Below are positions 11,466 through 21,312 of a stretch of 64,000 nt of DNA, in pieces. The position numbers and the translations under genes were made by a program. The first letter of the stretch is position 1. Every line of letters begins with the position of its first letter. The notes beneath the pieces were generated by a model. That model was not told the origin of the DNA, ran no database searches, and was given only the letters and a program-made list of their open reading frames with translations. The stretch is taken from assembly GCA_964016985.1 (NCBI GenBank), contig OZ024836.1, positions 36,574,152 to 36,638,151 on the forward strand. Reading direction: 5' to 3'. This DNA comes from Anodontia alba. Lineage: Eukaryota > Mollusca > Bivalvia > Lucinida > Lucinidae.

Positions 11466-11692
11466 ATTAACCCTATAAATCCCTTGTCCTGCTGAATAAA
11501 TTAAGATGCCATGCCCACATCTAATTTTCAGCCAATCAGATTATTTGATCCAGATTGTTGCTATGAATTCACATTCTTAATGGCAAACAGTGTTAATCCA
11601 GATCAGTTGGCTTCTTCAGAAGCCAACTGATCTGGATCAACACTGTTTGCAAAGGCAGGATATATCCGGGGTTCAGCAGGACAAGGGTATAA
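11466..11692. repeat. P2b TTAA-bounded palindrome
   Basis: It starts 'ttaaccctataaatcccttg', has the centre 'ggcttcttcagaagcc' within 'agttggcttcttcagaagcc', and ends 'gttcagcaggacaaggg'. Other copies: 22416, 51170, 57784, 59689. Confidence 0.75.
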
Positions 11693-11789
11693 GTGCCAAG
11701 CAAAATTTGTAGCAGACAACATTCTATTTTTTTTATTTTTTTTTCAAAGACAATAAGTCTTGACATGTCATGTGAATCATCTGCTTGGC

Positions 11790-12045
11790 ATTTTGTTTCA
11801 TCTCCTAGAAAAAGGGAGAAAAGAGACAGAAGAGACAGTAAAAGAGATGAAAGAGAGGGACAGGGGAGAAAGAGGAAAATGAAAGAAAGAGACAAAACAG
11901 AAGAAATAAGAACATTCCCCTTCTACCCTCACCTGCAGGAAGAACAGCCGGCCTTGCCCAACTGTAAGCCAATATCAGTTGGGCGCCCCGGTGATGTAAG
12001 ATACACAACACCATCGCCTCACCCAACCAAGCCACCGACAGACAA
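11790..12045 (-). repeat. SINE-2 copy abutting a POLRMT splice donor
   Basis: It contains 'ccttgcccaactgtaagcc' and the purine-rich 'gaaagagagggacagggg' tract. The low-coordinate tail merges with a hairpin-family half. The head ends about 13 bp before the donor of e16 at 12058-12057. The charged open frame through the purine tract recurs only because the SINE does. Confidence 0.8.
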
Positions 12046-12058
12046 TAACATGTCTTAC

Positions 12059-12157
12059 CGTGAACAGAAAAGTGATGTCAACATCATATGTGTTGAATCA
12101 AGTGAGTGTATATAGTTTGGAGCAAAAGCATTCTTCTGTTTCATCGTAGATACAATC
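12059..12157 (-). CDS. POLRMT: POLRMT e16: fingers exon with MKQKNAFAPN...HSLDSTHM
   Basis: The frame IVSTMKQKNAFAPNYIHSLD followed by STHMMLTSLFCS matches human RKQKNGFPPNFIHSLDSSHM. This block lies between motif B and motif C and contributes the conserved His-Ser-x-Asp that contacts the growing end in T7 polymerase. It is shorter than a typical ORF cut-off. The acceptor is 'ttttcag|GATTGT' at 12158 and the donor 'TTCACG|GTAAGA' at 12058. The first base completes a Gly codon from e15 and the last two pair with e17's first base to make Arg. The usual Pro-Pro is Ala-Pro here. Confidence 0.93.
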
Positions 12158-12159
12158 CT

Positions 12160-12925
12160 GAAAAGGACAATGACATATAACTAGTAATAGTTTTTTCAAA
12201 GAAAACAGATGTCCCCCACTGTGAATTTTCAGTTTTTCTACTACTGCTTGAAAATTAGGTCAAGGTCACCAAAATATAATCAGTTCTTTGTTATGTCCCA
12301 ATTATATATTCATAAAAAGAATCCAACCACTGGTTCACAAGATATTGTGCAGACAAGAAAGTGTTACGCCAGTGTCATGAATTTTCAGTTTTCTTACTGC
12401 TGTGACCATGGAAATTAGGGGCAACTCTAGCGTAGAGTCAAAGGTTTACTGTTCTTTCGACATCTCTTGGAAAGACGTTTTTGCTTGGTGTTTTATCTTA
12501 AATGAAAATATTTTGTTCTGATAGACCATATCTTATCATAAACCATTTGTCTTTTCTGTTTCTGTGTTTTGTTCTCAAATATGTACCCTTAAATTAAACT
12601 TATCGCCAAAAATTGGTCTGACCTATGCAATTTCTATAGTAAAGTGATTTTTCGGAATTTTTGTCTGAGAAAATATTTTTTACTTTTCTTTGCTGAATGT
12701 GAACTATTGATGTTCTACAACAATATTGTGAAAATTTCAGAAAAAATTGAACAAGCAGAACTTGTTACCAATCTGCCTCAAAGTTACCTACCCTACAAAT
12801 TTCTGCATAATTTGCATTTATTTTTACTATGGGAAAAAGTGAAAATATTTGATTTTTTAAAAGCCATTGACTAAAATAAACTTTTTTGTGCATAGGTAGT
12901 TAGGACAAATATCATAATCGTCATA
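12160..12925. other. Intron sequence, nothing recognised
   Basis: A 'tgaattttcagttttctactactgc' phrase is repeated in diverged form near 12222 and 12378, suggesting an old duplicated element. Otherwise plain AT-rich intron. Confidence 0.35.
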
Positions 12926-13368
12926 ATCAGATTTTTGATTAACTTGCAGGTACAAGGGCAACATCCACACCAGTGGGCCCCCTTCCTGATAGCTGGCTTG
13001 CTGCACACATGGCAGATCTCACACCAGATCTCCTGGTATGTCTAGCATGAGGGGTGATGGCCGAGAGCTTCCACTCTCTGCAATCCCTCTCTGTGAGCTG
13101 TTTCCATGTCATCTTGGGCCTCCCAAGCCCATGCTTTCCATCAACCTGTATGCCAAAGGCTGTCTTGACTGCACCATTGCAGCATTCCACATGTCCATAC
13201 CATCGGAGTCTTCTCTCTTTCAGAATGAGGTCCAGATCCTCAATGCCAAGCCACACAAGTAGCTCATTGGACCTGGTGGTGACAATGTCTTGCAGTCTGA
13301 CATTTCAGATCTGTCTGATCATTGCCCTGTCATTTTGCTACAGACACTGGAGGTCTGGCTTGCATTAA
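12926..13368 (-). mobile_element. 5'-truncated LINE, 3' end of reverse transcriptase ORF
   Basis: Minus-strand translation includes LGIEDLDLILKERRLRWYGH and 'LGRPKMTWKQLTERDCREWK', the C-terminal tail found after the RT domain of many non-LTR retrotransposons. Two sibling copies (41580, 62060) share the same 3' end. This one is diverged in several codons and broken upstream near 13365. The clade cannot be assigned from this tail alone. Confidence 0.85.
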
Positions 13369-13754
13369 ATGGTTTTGCATTAAATCATGACAAAAGTTCG
13401 CAAATTTACTCCTGTGTAAAGCGCAAAGCAAAAAACGACTTTCTGAAAGATGTGGAAAGCACAGTAGGACTGGGTCAGCAGCATACCAAATTTCAACTTC
13501 CTAGCATAAAAGGTACCCAAGTTATGATATCAAAGAAAAATGCAGACGTAAATGTCAATGTAAATTTCAATTTGAATGTAAACTTAAAACATGTGTTAAA
13601 GTCTGGTTATTAACATGACATATGCACGTACGGACTTACGCACATGCTGACATAACATCCCAGCCAAATGCTATATGCCCCTCGGCCTTCAGAAGGCGGG
13701 GACATAATGAAGTTGCTGATGATGAGTTTGTGTTTTACATCCCTTTCAAATTCC
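13369..13754. other. No clear feature
   Basis: Contains a short plus-strand open frame beginning WLALNGFALNHDKS that faintly recalls a LINE RT segment. It is too short and unsupported to call. Confidence 0.3.
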
Positions 13755-14099
13755 TTTAAAGGCTCCATATTCCTCAAAAATAGACATTTTTTATCCAAAA
13801 AAGGTTAAAAAAATTGATATATGGTATTAACATGATCATAATATGTGGCATCTGACAGCCTGTAAAGCTTCAGTTAGTCTCAAATAAAATGATTTTTTAT
13901 CGTATCTCTGAATTAATGTTGCCAACATTTATTCAGAGATTTGATAAAAAATCATTTCATTTCAAAAACAGGAGACTAACTGAAGTTTTATAGGCTGTCA
14001 GATGCCACATTTTATGATTGTATTAATACCATATATCAATTTATTAAACCTTTCTTCGATAATAAAATGTCTATTTTTGAGGAATATGGAGCCTTTAAA
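13755..14099. repeat. P3 palindromic MITE
   Basis: TTTAAAGGCTCCATATTCC and its inverse GGAATATGGAGCCTTTAAA bound about 345 bp whose arms meet at 'attaatgttgccaacattta'. Closely related to 2777-3150. Confidence 0.85.
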
Positions 14100-14205
14100 T
14101 CATGTCGAGATGATGAAGGTACGAAAATGAAAAACTATGTGCAATGATACTAGCGGAATTCATACCTGGCACATTGTGATCCGAAGTCCAGAGTGCTAAC
14201 CATTC
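14100..14205 (-). repeat. SINE-3 fragment
   Basis: 'tcgagatgatgaaggta' body and a decayed head, 'cagagtgctaaccattcg', immediately after the P3 element. Confidence 0.55.
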
Positions 14206-14242
14206 GAACATGTGTACACTTTGACTAAATAACAAAAAATCT

Positions 14243-14486
14243 GGGCCCAGTTGTTCAAAGCTAATGATGTTGTTAGTTAACAATTTGTTAAAATTTACAT
14301 CAAGTAATACGCAAATATGCTGAAATGTTTTGCTGAAAAAATGTGTGTAGCTTTTGCAGTGCAAAAGCTACTCACATTTTTTCAGCAAAAAATATAAGAA
14401 TATTGTATATTGAATTGGCTAAAACAGTTAACAAAATGACCCTTAACAAGCTTGTTAAGCTAATGACGCTTTGAACAACTGGGCCC
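14243..14486. repeat. P1 palindromic MITE next to a POLRMT exon
   Basis: Complete copy, GGGCCCAGTTGTTCAAAGC to the inverse end, centre 'gcttttgcagtgcaaaagc'. Its right end lies about 34 bp from the e15 donor. Confidence 0.85.
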
Positions 14487-14521
14487 TGGATAACACTCTT
14501 GTTTAGAGCTACGATACTCAC

Positions 14522-14679
14522 CCATGTTCCTGCCTGCTGGAACTGGCACTGACTCCATAGCTGCAGGACTGTAGAGACTTGAAGTAGGGCTGGACAACAG
14601 GGAAGTTTAGTGGTGTCACCCATTCTACTGGCTTATGGTGAGTATTACATATTGTGATGGCGCAAGCATCAAACCATTC
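14522..14679 (-). CDS. POLRMT: POLRMT e15: EWVTPL block
   Basis: The frame opens EWFDACAITICNTHHKPVEW and continues VTPLNFPVVQPYFKS. The second part matches human VVEWVTPLGVPVIQPY, a highly conserved fingers segment after motif B. The acceptor is 'ctatag|GAATGG' at 14680 and the donor 'CATGG|GTGAGT' at 14521. It enters in phase 0 from e14 and leaves two bases. The last 20 codons are Ser-rich and unlike the usual 'DSKVKQIGGG' region, so this loop is diverged in this lineage. The frame has no stop and both splice sites are good. Confidence 0.92.
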
Positions 14680-14784
14680 CTATAGAGGTAAAAACATCAT
14701 AAATTATCCTAAACATTCGAACATCTTACCCTAAGTTTTCAGACAGAAACATAGCTCCATTTAAAAGAGGGGTATAAGGAAAAT

Positions 14785-14880
14785 ATTTTTCCTATTTTTC
14801 CATGAAAACATGTTGTGGGTACTCATTAGAAGCACCTTGGCTTCTAATGAGTACCAACATGTTTTCGTGGAGAAACAAGA
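14785..14880. repeat. P5 hairpin
   Basis: 'gtgggtactcattagaagc' pairs with 'gcttctaatgagtacca', and 'catgaaaacatgttg' with 'aacatgttttcgtgg'. Confidence 0.75.
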
Positions 14881-15955
14881 ACAAGAGACCCATGGGCCAT
14901 GATGTGCTCATCTGACTAAACTATTGCATATCTGTAAATGCCATGCAACTTCTTTCAGTATTGCAACAGCATATCTGACACAAATCCGACCATACCGTAA
15001 AAAGGTCAAAGGTCAGCCTAGTATCATCATTTGAACGAACTTAGTAGACTTTGAGTCCCCAATGGTGTATACCAAGATTCAGCCTCAAAGCTTTCTTAGT
15101 TCTGGAGAAGAAGGTTTTTGAGGTCAAAGGTCAGCCTAGTATCATCATTTGAACAAACTTAGTAGACTGAGTCCCCAATGGTGTATACCAAGATTCAGCC
15201 TCAAAGCTTTTTTAGTTCTGGAGAAGAAGAGTTTTACCATATATGGGCGTAGCAAGCATCTTATTCAATGGCAGGGAACCATTTGAACAAATTGTCAACA
15301 TCTTTTCGACAGAAGGCCCCATGTGAAATCTGGTGAAAATTGTTCAAGCCGTTTCAGAGAAGACATTCAAAGACTTCACAATTTTGTACATGTACACAGC
15401 CCAGGGGCAAGGGCAGATAACCCCCAAAATTTTCAGGGTAGCTAAAGTTTTACTACTTTAATCATACATTGTAAGTTTCAGCCATTAGTCTTTAATACAT
15501 ATTGAGAAAATGACTTTTCAACATATTCCCCATACAAATGTATGGGGGGTGCAAATTTGACCTTGCCATAAAAAGGTCAAAGGTCAACCTACTGCCATCA
15601 TTTGAACAAATTTGGTGGACCTTGAGTCCCTGATACCATATACCAAGATTCAGCCTCAAAGCTTTCTTGATTCTAGAGAAGAAGATTTTTAAGTGCAATG
15701 GCACGGTACTATTAGAACAAATTATCAATATCCATTCAACAAAAGTCCCATTAGGAATCTGGTGAAAATTGCTCAAGCCATTTCAGAGAAGAAAACATTT
15801 AAAACTTACACAATTATATACATGAATATAGCCCAGGGGCAAGGGTAGATAACTCCAAGGGGACAAAATTTTGATTGTAACTGAAACGTTTTACTACTTT
15901 AATCATACAGTGTAACTTTCAGCCATTTGTCTTTCATACATTTTGAGAAAATGAA
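14881..15955. repeat. Dispersed element with internal duplicated blocks
   Basis: It begins 'acaagagacccatgggccat', resembling the HLE left end. The block 'aaaggtcaaaggtcagccta' through 'cagcctcaaagctt' occurs at about 15000, 15118 and 15570. 'cccaggggcaagggcagat' occurs at about 15401 and again at 15833. No coding frame. Confidence 0.65.
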
Positions 15956-15956
15956 G

Positions 15957-16115
15957 GGCGGCTGTCAGTTTCTGGGAAAAGAATGTCCACAAATACTGGT
16001 TAACTGCTGAGAGGATAAAGCCTGCCTAGGAAAAAGTGTGGTTAGGTAAGCTGACTGCGATCGACATGATTCCATTGAGCTGACTGGGCCATAAAACCTC
16101 AACACAAACAAACAA
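15957..16115 (+). repeat. SINE-1 3' part, plus orientation
   Basis: Carries 'ggcggctgtcagtttctggg' to 'ccataaaacctcaacacaaa', the inverse of the other copies' 3' half. The tRNA-like head is missing, as expected for 5' truncation. Confidence 0.75.
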
Positions 16116-16334
16116 TAAACTAGAAATATGTCCACAGTACACGGATGCCCCCGCTGTGGGGTACCGGACTATAAAACTGCAAAATTCTACCTGGTATAAA
16201 TGCCTTAACCTGAGTCTAACAGGATCACATACGTACATACACACATTCATACAGAAGGACATACATTCGTATGCACGTACGCACATTCAGAAAACCGAAA
16301 AACTATCATCCGCTGCAGGGGCATAAAAATCGTT

Positions 16335-16422
16335 TCATTTTTTATCCAGTTCAAGAATGCAAGACTAACTGAATTTTGCAAGCAGTAAAATGCCACATTA
16401 AAGATCACATCTATACCATTTA
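16335..16422. repeat. P3 element, left remnant of a split copy
   Basis: 'atcgtttcattttttatcca' to 'aagatcacatctatacca' matches the middle of P3. The matching remainder resumes at 18855, so the copy was split by the element at 16423-18854. Confidence 0.7.
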
Positions 16423-16478
16423 CAGTCAACTCTCGATATCTCGAATTCCAAGGGACTCTCGGAAATACTTCGAGATAT

Positions 16479-16770
16479 TGATTGATTGTGTTGGGGTTTA
16501 ACGACACGTCAACCCTTGAGGGTCATTTTGTGTCGTCTCCCAGAGAAAGGCAGAAAAGAGATAGAAGAGAGAGTAGAGGAGATGAAAGAGAGGGACAGGG
16601 AAGAAAGAGGAACAGGAATGAAAGTGAAGAAACAGAAGAAATAAAAACATTCCCCCTCTACCCTTACCCACTACAAGGATAGCAGGCCTTGCCCAACTGT
16701 AAGCCAATATCAGTTGGACACCCCAGTGATGTAAGATACACAGCACCTTCGCACCACCCGACCACCCCCG
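16479..16770 (-). mobile_element. SINE-2 with 11-bp target duplication
   Basis: The 11-bp direct repeat CTTCGAGATAT occurs at 16468-16478 and 16771-16781, bounding 292 bp. This sets the true limits of SINE-2: the head begins GGGGGTGGTCGGG on the minus strand and the tail ends 'cccaacacaatcaatca'. I see no tRNA-like boxes in this family. Confidence 0.92.
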
Positions 16771-16898
16771 CTTCGAGATATCCGTACCTCAACATATCAG
16801 ATTTGCAGAAATGAGGTAAAACTAATTTGATTAACCATATTTAACAAATATATGTGTAAATGGACTCTTAAAGAGAGAAATATTGAAAATATTATAGA

Positions 16899-18701
16899 CA
16901 AGAGGGCCATGATGGCCCTGTAACGCTCACCTGAGCAACATAGCACTTTGAGAGCCTGATCTAGAACTGATCAAGGCAAACATTCTGATCAAAGTTCAAA
17001 ATGATTATAACAAAGTTTTCTGCTGATTTGGCCCAGTGACCTAGTTTTTGATACCAAGTGACCCAGTTTCGAACTTGACCTAGAACTCATCAAGACAAAC
17101 ATTTTGTGCAAGATTCATGATGATTGCTTGAAAAATGTGACCGCTAGAGTGATAACAAGATTTTACGCTGATTTGGCCAGGTGACCTAGTTTTTGACCCC
17201 AGGTGACCCAGTTTGGAACATGACCTAGAAATCATCAAGACAAACATTTTGAGCAAGATTCATGATGATTGTTTCAAAAATGTGACCGCTTGAGTGTTAA
17301 CAAGGTTTTCTGCTGATTTGGCCCGGTGACCTAGTTTTTGACCCCAAGTGACCCAGTTTCAAACATATCCTAGAACTCATCAAGACAAACATTTTGAGCA
17401 AGATTCATGATAATTGCTTCAAAATTGTGACTGCTAGAGTGTTAACAAGGTTTTCTGCTGGTTTGGCCTGGTGACCTAGTTTTTGATACCACGTGACCCA
17501 GTTTCGAACCTGACCTAGAAATCATCAAGACAAACATTTTGAGCAAGATTCATGATTATTGCTTCAAAAATGTGACCGCTAGAGTGTTAACGAGGTTTTC
17601 TGCTGATTTGGCCCGGTGACCTAGTTTTTGAAACCAAGTGACCCAGTTTCGAACTCGACCTATAAATTATCAAGACAAACATTTTGAGCAAGATTCATGA
17701 TGATTGCTTCAAAAATGTGACCGCTAGAGTGTTAACAAGGTTTTCTGCTGATCTGGCCAGGTGACCTAGTTTTTGACCCCAAGTGACCCATTTTCGAACT
17801 TGACCTAGAAATCATCAAGACAAACATATTGAGCAAGATTCATGATGATTGCTTCAGAAATGTGACCGCTAGAGTGTTAACAAGGTTTTCTGCTGATCTG
17901 GCCAGGCGACCTAGTTTTTGACCCCAGCTGACCCAGTTTCGAACTTCACCTAGAAATCATCAAGACAAACATAATGAGCAAGATTCATGATGATTGCTTC
18001 AAAAATGTGACCGCTAGAGTGTTCACAAGGTTTTCTGCTGATCTGGCCAGGTGACCTAGTTTTTGACCCCAAGTGACCCAGTTTCGAACTCGACCTAGAA
18101 ATCATCAAGACAAACATATTGAGCAAGATTCATGATGATTGCTTCAAAAATGTGACTGCTAGAGTGTTAACAAGGTTTTCTGCTGATCTGGCCAGGTGAC
18201 CTAGTTTTTGACCCCAGGTGACCCAGTTTCGAACTTGACCTAGAAATCATCAAGACAAATATATTGAGCAAGATTCATGATGATTGCTTCAAAAATGTGA
18301 CTGCTAGAGTGTTAACAAGGTTTTCTGCTGATCTGGCCCGGTGACCTAGTTTTTGACCCCAGGTGACCCAGTTTCGAACTTGACCTAGATTTAATAGAGG
18401 CAAACATTTTGAGCAAGTTTCATCAAGATTGGGTCAAAAGTATGACCTGTAGAGTGTTAACAATTTTTTCCTTTGATTTGACCTGGTGACCTAGTTTTTG
18501 ACCTCAAGTAACCCAGTATCGAACTTGACCTAGATTTCATAGAGGCAAACATTCTGACCAAGTTTCATCAAGATTGGGTCAAAACTGTGACCTCTAGAGT
18601 GTTAACAAACTAATTGTTGACGACGGACGACGGACGACGACGGACGACGGACATAGGGTGATGACAATAGCTCATCCTGAGCTTTTGCTCAGGTGAGCTA
18701 A
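16899..18701 (+). mobile_element. HLE with 145-bp internal tandem array
   Basis: The left end is CAAGAGGGCCATGATGGCCC (self-pairing) followed by 'gctcacctgag'. The right end is a hairpin CCTGAGCttttGCTCAGG followed by TGAGCTAA. Removing exactly this interval restores the host MITE sequence 'ATAGA|AAAGAGGAG' (relative: GTGGAAAAGAGGAG), with no target duplication. The 3' hairpin close to a CTAA end resembles Helitron-type 3' ends (hairpin then CTRR). The 5' end lacks the canonical TC, so the superfamily is uncertain. Confidence 0.75.
16975..18610. repeat. 145-bp tandem repeat array, about eleven units
   Basis: 'gagcaagattcatgatgatt' or a close variant recurs at about 17251, 17396, 17541, 17686, 17831, 17976, 18121 and 18266. 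Each unit also has 'tgaccgctagagtgttaaca' and 'gtgacctagtttttgacccc'. Outer units are more diverged. The array ends at 'gacgacggacgacggac'. Confidence 0.92.
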
Positions 18702-18856
18702 AAAGAGGAGAAACTGCTACAATAAGATTTCTCCTCTTTTCCACAATATTTTTTACCTGTTGTTAGATTTTCATGTTAAGGCCGGGACCAGATTTTCACT
18801 TCGAGATAAGCGGTTATTCGAGATAAGCGAGGTCGAGATAGCGTGAGTCAACTGTA

Positions 18857-18920
18857 TCAATTAATTAAATCTTTCTTGGATAATAAAGTTTTATTTTTTA
18901 GGAATACGGGGCCTTTAAAC
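18857..18920. repeat. P3 element, right remnant
   Basis: 'tcaattaattaaatctttct' to 'ggaatacggggcctttaa' completes the P3 copy begun at 16335. Confidence 0.75.
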
Positions 18921-19017
18921 GTCTGACAAGTGGAAACATTCATCCTAAAATAATTGGCAACTTTTGCTGCATCTGACCCTGCATCAGAACAAAACTACCC
19001 TGTGATTCTTTTTCATT

Positions 19018-19204
19018 TCAGTATATATCGAGATTATGGAAGGATGATAATGAAAGGCTCAGTGCAATGAAGTGCCATACAGTCATGAGTTGAATTCCAC
19101 CACCCCCACCCCCCCCCCCCCCCCCCCCCCCAGTGGGATTCAAACTCGGAACCTCATGATCCGAAGTCAGTAGCGCTAACCACTCAGCTTACAGGACACT
19201 TCTA
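19018..19204 (-). repeat. SINE-3 copy with poly-C tract
   Basis: Body 'atgataatgaaaggctcagt' and the minus-strand head 'gctgagtggttagcgctact'. A run of about 28 C's (19103-19132, with two A breaks) lies in the body at the position where other copies have 'ccacctc'. Confidence 0.8.
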
Positions 19205-19207
19205 TAA

Positions 19208-19937
19208 CAAGAGCTGTCAGCAGACAGCATAGCTTGCCTGGAATTGGGGTGATACGGGAGTGTCAGGGTGCTTTTTAGGACCAGTCTGATCTGGGTCTGC
19301 ACTGTTTGCTTAGGCCTATCTGTCCCAATACTTAGAATCATTATGATAAGAGGAAATGTTATGGCATTTTAGCTCTTGATAGGACTTCTTGTGCTATGGT
19401 TTGGTCTTTTGTTGTCATGAATTTGACATTATCAGGGATCAATTATAAAATTTCTATGTCTGTGACCTTGACCTTGAGATCATAGGCATGGGTGGGGGTG
19501 ATGATGAATAAAACTTCGGACCTGTATCTATTATCATTCAAAATATGAACCAAATCTATCATATGGTTTGGAAAATATGAGCTCTTAAAACACTTTAATA
19601 TAAAATTTCTAAGTTCTTAACTTTGAACTTGAGGCCATGGGCAAAGTCTGGAGACCCCTTATAAAACTTTGGACCTGTATCTATCATCATGTCAAATATG
19701 AACACATGACCTTGACCTTGAGGTAATGGGCTGGGGTATTGCTAACTTTGGAACTATATTTATCATCATACCAAATATAAACCAAATCTATCAAATGGTC
19801 TGGAAAATATAAGCTCTTAAAAAACTTTAACGTAAATGTGGACGCCGACTATGCTGACGCCGACGCCAATGCCAAAGCCAACGCCGACACCGGGGGTAGT
19901 GCAATAGCTCTTCCTGGACTTTGTCTAGGCAAGCTAA
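19208..19937 (+). mobile_element. HLE ending 17 bp from a POLRMT donor
   Basis: Left end CAAGAGCTGTCAGCAGACAGC (hairpin CTGTC..GACAG) then 'atagcttgcctgg'. Right end 'agctcttcctggactttgtc', 'taggcaagctaa'. 'gcttgcctgg' and the right-end 'ctaggcaagc' are inverted. The interior has three 'tgaccttgaccttgag'-type blocks and 'gccgacgccaatgccaaagcc'. Confidence 0.75.
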
Positions 19938-19954
19938 AAAGGAACAATCCCCAC

Positions 19955-20140
19955 CTGTATTTGTCTAGCAGACACAAACATTTGTGACAAACAATAAAAG
20001 GTGCTGTCAGAAAGGTATGCCCTCGCTTGGAATATGTCTTCTCTTGACATGCCTCGTTCTTTTAACTGCTTTGCTATCTGCAGACGAGATCCGAATCTTG
20101 TTACTCCATACACTGTTGTCATAACTGTCTGTTTAATCAC
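19955..20140 (-). CDS. POLRMT: POLRMT e14: motif B exon (catalytic Lys and Tyr)
   Basis: It encodes VIKQTVMTTVYGVTRFGSRL and then QIAKQLKERG..., matching human VVKQTVMTVVYGVTRYGGRL. The Lys at codon 3 and Tyr at codon 11 have the same spacing as T7 K631 and Y639, the NTP-phosphate contact and the sugar-selecting tyrosine of motif B. The acceptor is 'acttcag|GTGATT' at 20141 and the donor 'ATACAG|GTGGGG' at 19954. It is in phase 0 at both ends, 62 codons. The downstream half (SDSTFYCLSQMFVSARQIQ) matches the segment leading to EWVTPL. Confidence 0.97.
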
Positions 20141-20177
20141 CTGAAGTATAGTGTTGTAGGTTATCAATTGGCATATT

Positions 20178-20480
20178 GGGTAAAAAATTCAGCAGGTGAC
20201 TTAAAATTAATTTTTATCTCCTTTTCCCCAGAAAATAGGTTTTAAGATTTCGTGCAAATTGAGGAGACAATTTGCGTGAAATCTCAAAGCCTATCAGTCC
20301 TCAGTAGAATTTCACGTACATCTAACTAAATTTTTCCACGTCTACATGAAAGAATTATTTACATTATATGACCCAAATCATAACAAAATGTGTTTTCATG
20401 CATATGCAGACAGCGAAGGCCCAGATCAGACTGCACATCTGTGCAATCTGATCAGGGCCTTTGCTGTCTGCTAACAGAAT
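20178..20480. repeat. Two short hairpins
   Basis: 20200-20290 pairs 'ggttttaagatttcgtgcaa' with 'ttgcgtgaaatctcaaagcc', the 'gacaatttgc' family. 20405-20475 pairs 'gacagcgaaggcccagatca' with 'gatcagggcctttgctgtct'. Confidence 0.65.
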
Positions 20481-20652
20481 CATTGGACACTATAGAATGT
20501 ATCAATGGAGAGCAAATGCCCGAATGAGACTTTGCACATGTTAGTTTGAATCTGAATCTGTGCATTTTGCACATGTTCAAAGCCACCTTTTTGATTGACA
20601 TGGACCAAATATCAATTGCACAGAAAATGTTTCTATTTTTTATATTTTGGAA

Positions 20653-20885
20653 GCTTTAACCATTGTAGTCTGGAGACCCCTTATAGGGTAATTGGCAAAC
20701 ACTTCAGACGCAGATCAGACTCTGCAAAATGCAGCATCTGATCGGGGTCTTCACTGTTTGCAAATAGCTTAGCCATTTTTCTCTAGGAATATCTAAATCT
20801 CATAGCCGGATTACTTAAAACTGAAATTGGACTCTTCCAAAATATTGTGTGATGGAGTCTATTCAGTCTACAATGGGTAACTGTC
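20653..20885. repeat. P2c palindrome
   Basis: It opens 'ttaaccattgtagtctggag', has the centre 'gcaaaatgc' in the shared 'cagatcagactct' arm, and closes 'cagtctacaatgggtaac'. Confidence 0.7.
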
Positions 20886-21097
20886 ATATGACCAGTTGTT
20901 TTGATATCTCATGGAAAAGGAAGCTATTCTTAAAGGGAGAAACTAACAATAAAAGTGAGAGAACCAATTGGACCTAGTTGTTTGCAGAGAGTATTCAGGG
21001 GAGTTAACTGACTGCCATTAGGCATTCTGCCCATTTCAGGTTCATTTGTTTTTTAAAACATTAGGAGGATTAAAACATACATGTAGACAATCTCTAT

Positions 21098-21312
21098 TAA
21101 CCAATTGTAGTCTGGAGACCCCTAAAAGTGTAAGTGGCAAACAGTTCAGACCAAGATCAGATGCCGCATAATGCGGTGTCTGATCAGGGTCTCCACTGTT
21201 TGCAAATAGTTTAGCCATTTTTCTCTAGGAATATCTAAATCACATAGCCTGACATACCTAAAATTGAAATTGGATTCTTCCAATATAAAGTGTGGGTGAG
21301 TTTATTCAGTCT
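21098..21312. repeat. P2c palindrome
   Basis: 'ttaaccaattgtagtctgga' to 'cagtctaccatgggttt', centre 'atgccgcataatgcggtgt'. A truncated left arm of the same family is at 21978-22040. Confidence 0.75.

Larger units (their letters stand above)
16423..18854. mobile_element. Pogo/Tc1-like MITE containing two nested insertions
   Basis: The left end TA|CAGTCAACTCTCGATATC and right end 'gcgtgagtcaactg|TA' are inverted and flanked by a TA duplication (16421-16422, 18855-18856). Two uninterrupted relatives, 23360-23723 and 31077-31349, show what this copy looked like before the SINE-2 (16479) and the HLE (16899) entered. Confidence 0.85.

Noticed and set aside
11693..12115. 140-codon plus-strand frame rich in R/E/K/D
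   Set aside because: It runs through the purine tract of SINE-2, recurs wherever the SINE does, and overlaps a POLRMT exon on the other strand.
13290..13613. Plus-strand frame with WLALNGFALNHDKS, faintly like a LINE RT
   Set aside because: About 15 matching residues, no further RT motif, low-complexity end.
16975..18610. Regular direct repeats that could recall a CRISPR array
   Set aside because: The full 145-bp unit repeats with no unique spacers, inside an animal intron and a mobile element.
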